A DNA stretch of 64,000 nt, from assembly GCA_029547205.1 (NCBI GenBank), contig JAKPPT010000131.1, positions 1 to 64,000 on the forward strand, written 5' to 3'. Below the pieces are notes generated by a model. That model was not told the origin of the DNA and did no database searches. It worked only from the letters and a program-made list of their open reading frames with translations. Below, one piece after another: positions 17,525 to 25,993 of this stretch. Position 1 is the stretch's first letter; each line of letters begins with the position of its first letter. The translations under genes were made by a program, and so were the position numbers. This DNA comes from Spirochaetota bacterium (lineage in GTDB: Bacteria > Spirochaetota > Spirochaetia > Treponematales > UBA12059).

Positions 17525-19168
17525 ATGAAAATTGCTTTATGTCAGATAGAACCAACAATTGGTGATTTTGAAAACAACTGCTCATTAATTGTGTCAAAAA
17601 CCGAATCTGCCCTTGCACAGGGAGCTGATTTAGCTGTTTTTCCGGAAATGGCTCTCTGCGGATATCCACCTATGGATCTCCTCGATCAACCAGGTTTTTC
17701 AGAACAAAATGAACGAGCACTTAGAAAATTACAGCACTCGCTTCCACGATCAATTGCTGTAGCTGTAGGCCATATAGGAAAAAACATAAGCGGATCAGGA
17801 AGAGCTCTAACTAACTGCATTTCAGTAATCAAAGATGGCGCAATTGTTTTTTCTCAGGCAAAAACATTGTTACCCACCTATGATGTTTTTGATGAAGCCC
17901 GCTACTTTGAACCAGCAAAAGAGCGACAGGTATTCAAGTACCTCGATACTCGGATAGGATTTGCTATCTGTGAAGATGTATGGTACGAATCAGTACCTGT
18001 CCCCGGGCTTCACTATACTGTCGATCCAGCAAAAGAGCTTTTAGATCGCGGTGCTGAGCTTATCATTGTACCTTCTGCTTCCCCGTATCAGCTTGATAAA
18101 CTCGAGACACGAATTAATCTCTGTACAAAAATTGCTCGCAATGGCAATATTCCTGTAGCCTATTGCAACACATCTGGAGCAAATGATTCACTTATCTTTG
18201 ATGGACACTCCTTTGTTGTAAATGCGGAAGGCAGACTCTGCCATATTGCCAGCGCTGAGCCATACAATTTAATTTTCAATACAGCGGAACTCAATAATCG
18301 CAAAACAGCTGAACTGCCACATCAGTTTGAATCGCTTGAGAATGCGCTTGTCACAGGCATTAAGAGCTATATGAAAAAATGCGGTTTTGTCAAAGCACAT
18401 CTTGGTCTTTCTGGAGGCATTGATTCTGCTCTCGTTGCACTTCTTGCAACAAAAGCAGTTGATAATAAAAACATAACGTGCATTGCGCTCCCTTCACGAT
18501 TTTCTTCAGAAGGATCAATTACCGACAGTGAAGAGCTTTGTAACAATCTTGGCATACCGCTCAAAAAAATCCCTATAGAAAAACCATATACCGCTTTTCT
18601 CGAAGCTTTGTACCCCAATTTTGAAGACACAACCTTTGGTTTAACCGAAGAAAACCTTCAGGCACGTATTCGCGGGGTTATGCTTATGGCTTGGTCAAAT
18701 AAGTACAATAGCATGCTGCTCACTACCGGGAATAAAAGCGAACTCGCAGTTGGTTACTGCACCCTCTATGGCGATATGTCAGGAGCTCTTGCTCCAATAG
18801 GAGATCTCTATAAAACAAAAGTATATGAATTTTGTGAATATCTTTACAACCGTGACAGACTGCTCCCCCGAGCAATTATTGATAAAGTGCCCTCGGCAGA
18901 GCTTAGACCAAACCAAACCGATCAGGATTCGCTTCCACCTTATCCAGAACTCGATGCGATACTAGAATTGTACATTGAAAAAGGAGAAACATTGCATTCA
19001 ATCATACAAAAAGGTTTTAATCCTGATACTGTTGCTCGAGTTATCAAACTCACCGGTTATGCTGAATATAAACGCCGACAGGCAGCACCTGTACTCAAGG
19101 TAACATCACGTGCATTTGGATTGGGGCGCAGGTATCCAATAGCACGAAAACTCCATGAATTGCTATGA
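17525..19168 (+). CDS. nadE: Glutamine-dependent NAD+ synthetase
   Basis: This 547-residue two-domain enzyme converts deamido-NAD to NAD with ammonia released from glutamine. The N-terminal nitrilase-type glutaminase shows the Glu of FPEMALCGYPP, the Lys of AKTLLPTYDVFDE and the Cys of FAICEDVW. The C-terminal ATP-pyrophosphatase domain has LGLSGGIDSALV (about residue 292) and TTGNKSELAVGY. It completes the NAD pathway begun by nadBAC. AGGA precedes the ATG, and its stop overlaps the start of the next gene. Confidence 0.95.
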   Translation: MKIALCQIEPTIGDFENNCSLIVSKTESALAQGADLAVFPEMALCGYPPMDLLDQPGFSEQNERALRKLQHSLPRSIAVAVGHIGKNISGSGRALTNCISVIKDGAIVFSQAKTLLPTYDVFDEARYFEPAKERQVFKYLDTRIGFAICEDVWYESVPVPGLHYTVDPAKELLDRGAELIIVPSASPYQLDKLETRINLCTKIARNGNIPVAYCNTSGANDSLIFDGHSFVVNAEGRLCHIASAEPYNLIFNTAELNNRKTAELPHQFESLENALVTGIKSYMKKCGFVKAHLGLSGGIDSALVALLATKAVDNKNITCIALPSRFSSEGSITDSEELCNNLGIPLKKIPIEKPYTAFLEALYPNFEDTTFGLTEENLQARIRGVMLMAWSNKYNSMLLTTGNKSELAVGYCTLYGDMSGALAPIGDLYKTKVYEFCEYLYNRDRLLPRAIIDKVPSAELRPNQTDQDSLPPYPELDAILELYIEKGETLHSIIQKGFNPDTVARVIKLTGYAEYKRRQAAPVLKVTSRAFGLGRRYPIARKLHELL

Positions 19169-20283
19169 AGTCAAACTATATTCTTGTTATTATATGTATC
19201 GTTGCGCTCATCTTTTCTGCTGATTGTTTTTCACAAAACAATCAAATAACACTTACAGCAGTAGGTGATATTCTTCTTGCACGGCTTCCTGGCAAACACC
19301 TGCTTGCTTCAAGCGACCCATCATTTCCTTTTTCTCAGATACGGAAATATTTTTTAATATCTGACATTGCATTTGCAAATCTAGAATGTCCGATTTCGGA
19401 GCGCGGAACTCCTTACCCTGGCAAACCTGAAAACATTACCTTCCGTGCCCCGCTCAAAGCACTTACTGCGCTTGGAAACTCAGGGCTCACCATACTGTCT
19501 CTTGCTAATAACCATGCTAATGATTTTGGTCCCATTGCATTACATGATACCATTCACTACCTTAACCAAAAAGGTATCAAAGTATGTGGTGCCGGACGAT
19601 ATTCAGAAGAAGCTTCAAAACCTGTTTTTATTACTGCCAAAGGAATTCAGTTTGCTTTTCTTGGATTCGCTGAACCTGTGTGGAGTACCCGACAGGCTCT
19701 ACCATGGAAAAACTATAGAAAAGTTACACTAAAAGAGAATCGCATGCAGCCTGATGCAAAACTCTCACTGCTCCCTGAGGATTTTGCTGGAATAACCTAT
19801 CTCGCAGCCGCATTGAAATCTATTCAACAAATTAAACAAGAAAATCCAGACCGCATTATTGTTGTTTCAATCCATTGGGGTATCGAGCATGCGCACTATC
19901 CTGAGCAGTATCAAATTACTTTAGCGCACAGTATTATTGATGCCGGAGCCACCATTATTCTAGGACATCATCCGCATGTCCTTCAGAGTATAGAACTGTA
20001 CAATAAAGGGATTATTCTTTATTCAATGGGAAATTTTGTTTTTGATATGGCAAGCGATGCCACATATGAAAGCGCGCTCTTTCAGTTTACTTTTACAGGC
20101 AATACACTCGCCTCACTTTCAATCTTACCAGTGGTCATTAGCAGGAAAAATTTTGCTCCTGCTCTTGCTGATACAGCAACTGGTGCAAACATATTAAAAA
20201 ACATTCAAACCTATTCACAAAAACTTAATACAACGATTACGATATCAAACGGTACTGGAATGCTTGCCATTCCCACAAAGTAG
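19165..20283 (+). CDS. CapA/PgsA-like exported metallophosphatase-fold protein
   Basis: This 372-residue protein has a signal peptide (residues 1-23). The mature part carries the metal-binding pattern of the poly-gamma-glutamate synthesis CapA family: TAVGDILLARL, LSLANNHANDFG, SIHWGIEHAHYP, GHHPHVLQ and YSMGNFVFD. These proteins adopt a calcineurin-like phosphoesterase fold. No capB/capC homologues are nearby, so a capsule role is not supported; an unknown envelope phosphatase is as likely. It is coupled to nadE by an ATGA overlap. Confidence 0.82.
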   Translation: MKSNYILVIICIVALIFSADCFSQNNQITLTAVGDILLARLPGKHLLASSDPSFPFSQIRKYFLISDIAFANLECPISERGTPYPGKPENITFRAPLKALTALGNSGLTILSLANNHANDFGPIALHDTIHYLNQKGIKVCGAGRYSEEASKPVFITAKGIQFAFLGFAEPVWSTRQALPWKNYRKVTLKENRMQPDAKLSLLPEDFAGITYLAAALKSIQQIKQENPDRIIVVSIHWGIEHAHYPEQYQITLAHSIIDAGATIILGHHPHVLQSIELYNKGIILYSMGNFVFDMASDATYESALFQFTFTGNTLASLSILPVVISRKNFAPALADTATGANILKNIQTYSQKLNTTITISNGTGMLAIPTK

Positions 20284-20343
20284 AACATTATGGTTGATTT
20301 TTATTAGATTTATGGTATATTTATATGTGGGATTGCTGGTATC

Positions 20344-22191
20344 ATGCAAAAAAATCTTCTCATTTTATTTTTAATTTTTCTTCTCTATGCAGGGTTTTCT
20401 TGCAGTCTCAATGAATCTTTACTCTCAGAAAAAGACCTCCAATCCTATTATAAACTTGAAATAACCGATAATACCGCTCCTATATCCTCAACCAGAGCAC
20501 TCTCTGCAAAAAACAGCCTTTACTGTAAACTGTCAGTACTATCTGGCGGTCCTGCACCAGCAGGAATAAAGATTACATTACAAAATAGCAATAAAGAAAC
20601 ATCACTTGTGTATTCAATTGCAAAAACCGGAATTGCCTTATCAGAAACCAGCAACGTATACTATGTACCTTCATTTCCGGATAACCTTCCAGCGCTCCCG
20701 ATACCAGCTTCCCTTCCCGATGGTTACTACACAGTATTAGCAACAGTGTTTAATGCTCAGAATGCTCAGCTCGCTCAGTTTTCTAACACAGTGCTGATTT
20801 TCTCAAAACCAATTCCAGCATTTTCTATTGGCATGTACCCCGGCACATTAGAAACAAACGAGTACGTATTGTTCAAGCTCACTGCTACACCCGCTATTCC
20901 TGATACTGCCTGGATACTATGGAAAATCAACGATGTGACCATTAAGCAAAGTTCTCTTCAAAATGGCGGCGATCGAGTTGTCTGGCAAGCTCCCAGTGAT
21001 GAAGGAATTTATACCGTATCCGCATCGATATTTCCTTTTGTGCCACCAATGGAGCAAACAGCACTACCTCTCACAGAGGTAAATTTAACAGTATCAGCAA
21101 AGAAGTCGCTGATAGAAAAAAATTTTGTGCCAAAAGCCTTCTATACCATAAAATTGGATCCAGGATATCCTATAGAGCTTATACAAGATGAGAATTTAAC
21201 CGGGAATCTTATTGGAACGACAATTCCAGAAGCTTCTGGGTATTCGTTTGGATATATACTCGGTACAACTGGCTATGTCGAAAGCAGTCCACTGCAAATT
21301 GCTGGTATCTTTAATGAAAAATCACCAGTCAGCATTACTGTTCCGTTCTCACTCCCAAACACAAGCAGCATATCCGGAACGCTTTTTTCGATAGTAAATT
21401 CTCAGGGGGATACTGTATTTACCACCAGATTCTATGAAAAAAATCTCGAAATAAGTACCACATCAACCGCTACAATTCCATTTACTCTTATAAAAGACAA
21501 CTTTCTTCATTTTATTATAACGCCAATTGATAATAAACTGGCAGTGGAAATATATAACAATGGTAGTTTTATCGGTTCTGGATCAATTGAAAATACATTT
21601 ACAGAACAAAATGAACCATATCACATTACACTGGCTGGACCAAATGGACTTGCTGCTATTTACTATTCACTATCAATTTTTACTGAATACAATTCTCCCT
21701 TCTTACTGTATTACTCGTATATCAACAATAAAAAACTTATTTCCGCTGGTCAATTTTCACACAAAGATATGCAATCCCGTATTGTAACGAGAGGAAATAT
21801 CATTAAGACTTCTAAATCACTTATCATACCATCAGATAGTTCTGTTAGTATTCCGCTGGAACTTGTTAAAGGAAACAACCAATTCTTCTTTGAAGCAGGA
21901 ATTGAACAGGGATCACTCATACTATACATGGATAAAAAACCGCTCGTTACTATTGATAGTGATGGCACGATAAAACCGAGCGATACCGATAAATCATTTT
22001 CGATTGGTTCCTTATTAACCGAAAAGCGCATCATTTTTTCAGTAACATCATCATCGCTTTCAATCACTAATCCCAGTACCGACAAAACATACACGCTCAC
22101 GATTGTGCCTAATTTCGATTTTTCGCTTTCTTTTTCTGCAGTGAAGTCAAATATTGAATTATTTTCCTATATACTAACACTGGAACGTTAA
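20344..22191 (+). CDS. Large lipoprotein with LamG-like beta-sandwich region
   Basis: This 615-residue protein has a lipoprotein signal ending YAGFSC (Cys20). The rest is Ser/Thr/Ile-rich and predicted all-beta. Residues about 330-470 contain strand patterns such as FSIVNSQGD, LHFIITPIDNKLAVEIYNNG and PYHITLAGPNG, which resemble concanavalin/LamG-type modules, and a similar arrangement seems to recur at about 480-610. Earlier segments look Ig-like (TYVLFKLTA-type strands, GIYTVSASI). It is probably surface- or periplasm-exposed and binds carbohydrate or protein. No exact family was recognised. Confidence 0.65.
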   Translation: MQKNLLILFLIFLLYAGFSCSLNESLLSEKDLQSYYKLEITDNTAPISSTRALSAKNSLYCKLSVLSGGPAPAGIKITLQNSNKETSLVYSIAKTGIALSETSNVYYVPSFPDNLPALPIPASLPDGYYTVLATVFNAQNAQLAQFSNTVLIFSKPIPAFSIGMYPGTLETNEYVLFKLTATPAIPDTAWILWKINDVTIKQSSLQNGGDRVVWQAPSDEGIYTVSASIFPFVPPMEQTALPLTEVNLTVSAKKSLIEKNFVPKAFYTIKLDPGYPIELIQDENLTGNLIGTTIPEASGYSFGYILGTTGYVESSPLQIAGIFNEKSPVSITVPFSLPNTSSISGTLFSIVNSQGDTVFTTRFYEKNLEISTTSTATIPFTLIKDNFLHFIITPIDNKLAVEIYNNGSFIGSGSIENTFTEQNEPYHITLAGPNGLAAIYYSLSIFTEYNSPFLLYYSYINNKKLISAGQFSHKDMQSRIVTRGNIIKTSKSLIIPSDSSVSIPLELVKGNNQFFFEAGIEQGSLILYMDKKPLVTIDSDGTIKPSDTDKSFSIGSLLTEKRIIFSVTSSSLSITNPSTDKTYTLTIVPNFDFSLSFSAVKSNIELFSYILTLER

Positions 22192-22320
22192 AAGCTGTCG
22201 TCTTTCAACCGTAATATAACTTCAAATCTATTCGATATTTATTTTTTATTAGCTTGTTTTTTAAATTTTTTGCATTATTATAGTAGTGATAGATAAGTGA
22301 AACTGTAAGGAGCAGATTAT

Positions 22321-23409
22321 ATGAAAATTAAATGGCTACAAATCTTAACATTGATGCTTGCAGGAGCTTTAATAGTGAGCTGTGTAAGCTCTGCCCCTCC
22401 ACAACAGACATCCAATGGTTCACAAGCATCAAGTTCATCCAATTCATCGAGTGGGACAAACACCGAATATCAGAACAGGGCAAAAGAACTCGTTACAGGG
22501 TCAAGCAGTTCTGGTAGTTCCAGTTCATCATCTGGAACAGGTGGAACAACACAAACCAGCACAACTCAACCTGCAGCTACAACTAACACCGATGATGTAC
22601 CGCCAGCAATACCCGGCGTACTGACACCAGAAGAGCAAGCGTTCCTTGAAAACTATCTCAAACGCCTCACCTATATGGTTTACTACGATGAAAATGTTAA
22701 AATTGAACCGCAATACATTAAAGCTGCAATTGGCAGTGCAAATCGCTATCTCATCGAACGGATGGGAATGAGCGTCATTGACTATGATCAGATAGAACGC
22801 AATAAAAAAGACCAGCTTGCAGCATACCAAGCTGAAACTGGCGGTTCTATCGATCTGATTCAGTATATAGCACAAAAGTTTAATGCTGATGTGTATGTCG
22901 AAATTTCCGTAAACTTTTCTACATCTAGTGCAAATGGTGAGTACTTTGCAACCGCACAAGGCACCATGAAAATCTATGACACATCTACAGCTCAATTGCT
23001 TGGATCGCTCGCTTTTATGAGCAAACAAGGTTTTAGCAAGAAATCGATGGATGAGGCTAAAACCTTCGCAATAACTGGTGGAATATGGGAAGCAATGCCT
23101 AAAATGATCGAACAGTCAAAAGCTCTCATCCGCAATTCCCTTTCGAATGGCATCCGCTATGAGCTCATTATTCAAAAAACACCGGATGCTAAACTCATGA
23201 ATACATTCAAACGTACTCTCGCTAAATATGTCCGTCTTGTAGAGCAGGTGAGCTACTCACCTTCAGAAACTCGGTTTTACATTTTCTCATTTAAAACAAA
23301 AGATAAAATAGAAGATGCAATTTACGATGCTGCGGACAGAGCGGGACTTAAAGATATGTATCTTGTGTATAGCAGAGGCAAGTCCTTTACCTTTAATAGC
23401 GGATTATAG
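22321..23409 (+). CDS. Lipoprotein with CsgG/FlgO-like alpha/beta domain
   Basis: This 362-residue protein has a lipoprotein signal ending ALIVSC (Cys21), then a low-complexity Ser/Thr/Gly/Gln linker (about 25-90). The domain after residue 100 contains ANRYLIERMGMSVIDYDQIER, then YIAQKFNADVYVEISVN and GTMKIYDTSTAQLLGS. This is the order of elements in CsgG/FlgO/TolB-N-type domains. That is inference from pattern, not a search. GGAG lies 9 bases before the ATG. The next two genes are also lipoproteins, which suggests a joint envelope function. Confidence 0.65.
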   Translation: MKIKWLQILTLMLAGALIVSCVSSAPPQQTSNGSQASSSSNSSSGTNTEYQNRAKELVTGSSSSGSSSSSSGTGGTTQTSTTQPAATTNTDDVPPAIPGVLTPEEQAFLENYLKRLTYMVYYDENVKIEPQYIKAAIGSANRYLIERMGMSVIDYDQIERNKKDQLAAYQAETGGSIDLIQYIAQKFNADVYVEISVNFSTSSANGEYFATAQGTMKIYDTSTAQLLGSLAFMSKQGFSKKSMDEAKTFAITGGIWEAMPKMIEQSKALIRNSLSNGIRYELIIQKTPDAKLMNTFKRTLAKYVRLVEQVSYSPSETRFYIFSFKTKDKIEDAIYDAADRAGLKDMYLVYSRGKSFTFNSGL

Positions 23410-23429
23410 ACACTTTGTCTGAAAACAAG

Positions 23430-23457
23430 TTGAAATTAGCGCTGAATGCGTTAATAT
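23430..23457 (+). promoter_or_regulatory. Promoter of the LPP20-like lipoprotein gene
   Basis: TTGAAA, 16 bases, TAATAT. It lies 59 nt upstream of the chosen start and before an excellent ribosome site. Confidence 0.45.
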
Positions 23458-23515
23458 ATTGAGATGGATACGTAAATCCATCAATGAAAAGAGAGATATC
23501 ATAAGGAGGTATCGA

Positions 23516-24193
23516 ATGAAAAAAATCGTAATGGCAGTAATGCTTATAGCATCAGTCGTCGCTATCGCAGGTTGCGTACAGACCAAACCAGCACCTGCAC
23601 CGGAACCGCAGCCTGCACCAATGTCATCCATGACTCCGTTTGACATACTTCAGCATAAAGGAACGGTTCTTGGACAAAACAATCCACCTTCATGGGTAAT
23701 TGCGGCGCTTGAAGGCCCCAAAGCAGTCGAAAAGCTCCCTGATTACAAAGACAAATATGTAGTAGTCGTAGATGTAACCGGAAAAGATCTCGAAGGAACC
23801 AGACTCGCAGCACAGCGCCTCAATGCTGATACAGAAATTGCTCGATTCCTCAGCATCCGTGTTAAAGATGCATTTGCTGGAGCTCAGGTTGGTGACAAAG
23901 ACAAGATTGAAACCTACATGGAACGAGTTGTAAAGAGCGTTTCTGAAGCTCGCTTCAGCGGTTTCCGCCTTGAATCTGACTGGTGGGTACAGATCCGCTG
24001 GTACAAACCCGATGGAAAGAAGACATTTGATCGCGATGAATTCCGTGTCATGCAGCTCTATACCATCGAAAAAGACCTGCTCATGGAACAGCTTCGCAAG
24101 ATCCTCGATAGCGAAGGCAAAAATGAACCAAAGACTCCTGAAAAAGAACGAGCTATCCAGGCTGTTCAAAACGCATTTTCAGAAGGCTTCTAA
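23516..24193 (+). CDS. LPP20-like lipoprotein
   Basis: This 225-residue protein has a classical lipobox ending AIAGC (Cys20), followed by a Pro/Ala linker (PAPAPEPQPAP). The mature start NNPPSWVIAAL, followed by a helix-rich region with RLAAQRLNADTEIARFL, is typical of the LPP20 lipoprotein family, to which FlgP belongs. The ATG at 23516 is chosen because AAGGAGG precedes it by 7 bases. It has its own promoter and a strong terminator, so it is probably well expressed. Codon choice looks more regular than in its neighbours. Confidence 0.7.
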   Translation: MKKIVMAVMLIASVVAIAGCVQTKPAPAPEPQPAPMSSMTPFDILQHKGTVLGQNNPPSWVIAALEGPKAVEKLPDYKDKYVVVVDVTGKDLEGTRLAAQRLNADTEIARFLSIRVKDAFAGAQVGDKDKIETYMERVVKSVSEARFSGFRLESDWWVQIRWYKPDGKKTFDRDEFRVMQLYTIEKDLLMEQLRKILDSEGKNEPKTPEKERAIQAVQNAFSEGF

Positions 24194-24233
24194 TCCATCA
24201 AAACAATTTATTTGAACAAAAAGCATTACGAAC

Positions 24234-24269
24234 AAAAAGGCTGTCCTACATGTTGGACAGCCTTTTTTT
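24234..24269 (+). terminator. Rho-independent terminator after the LPP20-like gene
   Basis: AAAAAGGCTGTCC pairs with GGACAGCCTTTTT around an 8-base loop and ends in a T-run. The arms contain AAA/TTT, so it may act in both directions. Confidence 0.9.
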
Positions 24270-24293
24270 AAAATCAAAGTAATAATATAACTC

Positions 24294-24322
24294 TTGTTAT
24301 CTTACCTAATAAGCGTTATAAA
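24294..24322 (+). promoter_or_regulatory. Promoter of the following lipoprotein gene
   Basis: TTGTTA, 17 bases, TATAAA, about 50 nt before the ATG. Confidence 0.5.
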
Positions 24323-24373
24323 TAATAAAGAACTAAGTAAGTAACCATACATAATGGAAAGGAGCCTATACAT

Positions 24374-25852
24374 ATGGTAAAACGTGCTTTGTATACTTTT
24401 ATTTCTATATTGCTCATTGTTTCCTGTGTAAGCACTGCACCGAGTGCTTCGCAAGCACCAGAATGGACAACAAAAACACCCGGTCCCGATGGTACCTATA
24501 CATATTTTGTCGGTTACTCATCAGCAGGGAATGGTGATATTGCAAAAGCAACTGATGATGCAACCGCAAACCTCGTTGCTTCAATTATGAACTACATTGG
24601 GCAAAAAATTACCGTCGATTCTACCGCAGTTGCAAAAGCAACATTAGAATCGTATCAGGCAGATATTATTCAAACGGTAAAATCAGAATCAAAGGGTCGC
24701 ATCACCGGGTTTCTGATAAAAGAGAAATATATTGCCAAAAGTCCCGATGGCCGTGTCACCGTTTACATTCTTGCAGCCTATGAAACTAAAGAGCTAGAAA
24801 AAGAGAAAGCAAGAATTGCTGCAATATTTAAAGAAAAAGAAGATGCTGTTTCAAAGCCAGAGTCAGCTGGCGATAGCGCTGTTGCTCAGGGCAAATACTT
24901 CGATGCTATCAAATTTTATATACAGGCTGCAGTTGCCGCTTCAGGCTCCGATATCGATAATGCTGATATTAAGATGGAGCGCAATGTCAATAAAGCTCGT
25001 AACGTCCTCTCGAAACTGCGATTTATTAAACTCGATGCTCCGGTAAGTGTTGGCATGGGTAAAGCATACCCTAAGGCTTTTACAGCAAAACTTATTTATG
25101 GCGAAAATGATAATGCACCGGGTATTCCTGGCGTTGAGATTTTTGTTACCTATAACCGCATGCAAACTAATGGCAGAATTACAACAAAAACTGAACGCTT
25201 ACTTTCCAATACAGAGGGAATAATCAGTTTTACACCGCCAAATCCTGATTTTGTAGGAAAAGCAAAAGTGATATTTACGCTTAACCTTGATTCATCAAAA
25301 GACCTTATCGATCAAATACCTAGTCGATTTGCTGCGTATAAGGATTCACTGTTTGAGGAGCTCAGCAGACGGTACATTGAGTTTGAGTATGTTATCAGTT
25401 CTGATGCTAAAACCGTACCCACTGGTGTAGCAATCGTAGAGCTCGATGAAACCGGCAATCCTGCTACCACGAGCGTTGCACAGGGAGGTCTCTTTGAAAT
25501 TCTAGCAAAAGAAAAATTTAAAGTAGGTCTCGCTCCCATTGACATATCAACATTACTTACCATGAACGATTCACAAATCTACAATCTTGCAAAAAAACAA
25601 TATTCACCTTCACTACAGCGTTATATTTATGGAGTTGCAAGAGTTGTTCAAGTAGTAAAAGACGGATCAATGTATCAGGCTACTGTAACCATGACTGTAC
25701 GCTGTATCGATCTCAGTGCAGGAATGATTCTTTACAGCACCGAAAAAACTGCAATTGCTGTCGGTGCGGATAAAGCAGCTGCAATTCGCGCAGCACTACT
25801 CACTGTATCACGAGAAACTGTTGCAAAGGATTTATTGGCGAATCTTCCATAA
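24374..25852 (+). CDS. Multi-domain lipoprotein, LPP20-like N-terminus and CsgG-like C-terminus
   Basis: This 492-residue protein has a lipobox ending LLIVSC (Cys18). Residues about 30-150 (APEWTTKTPG, YFVGYSSAG, then helices and VTVYILAAYETKE) resemble LPP20/FlgT-N domains. Residues 170-210 look like one TPR-type helical pair (AQGKYFDAIKFYIQAA). A beta-rich middle (about 220-310) contains a possible carboxypeptidase-regulatory-like fold (PGIPGVEIFVTYN). The C-terminal part (about 345-490) has VAIVELDETGN, GGLFEILAKEKFKVG and MTVRCIDLSAGMILYS, a CsgG/TolB-N-like order. The overall plan resembles FlgT. AAAGGAG precedes the ATG. Confidence 0.65.
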   Translation: MVKRALYTFISILLIVSCVSTAPSASQAPEWTTKTPGPDGTYTYFVGYSSAGNGDIAKATDDATANLVASIMNYIGQKITVDSTAVAKATLESYQADIIQTVKSESKGRITGFLIKEKYIAKSPDGRVTVYILAAYETKELEKEKARIAAIFKEKEDAVSKPESAGDSAVAQGKYFDAIKFYIQAAVAASGSDIDNADIKMERNVNKARNVLSKLRFIKLDAPVSVGMGKAYPKAFTAKLIYGENDNAPGIPGVEIFVTYNRMQTNGRITTKTERLLSNTEGIISFTPPNPDFVGKAKVIFTLNLDSSKDLIDQIPSRFAAYKDSLFEELSRRYIEFEYVISSDAKTVPTGVAIVELDETGNPATTSVAQGGLFEILAKEKFKVGLAPIDISTLLTMNDSQIYNLAKKQYSPSLQRYIYGVARVVQVVKDGSMYQATVTMTVRCIDLSAGMILYSTEKTAIAVGADKAAAIRAALLTVSRETVAKDLLANLP

Positions 25853-25886
25853 AATAGTATCAGTCCTGGTAATTGCATAAACAAGT

Positions 25887-25917
25887 AAGCCCTGCTAACA
25901 AGCAGGGCTTTTATTTT
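25887..25917 (+). terminator. Rho-independent terminator
   Basis: AAGCCCTGCT (25887-25896) pairs perfectly with AGCAGGGCTT (25901-25910) around a 4-base loop, and TTATTTTT follows. Confidence 0.85.
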
Positions 25918-25993
25918 TCACAAACATTTATTAATTAATGTATTTCCACAATTATTTCATTCTGGCTCAATTAGCTAACACTTATTCATGCTA

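Noticed and set aside
19165-20283. Capsule (poly-gamma-glutamate) operon
   Set aside because: Only the CapA-like gene is present. No CapB/CapC ligase genes are adjacent.
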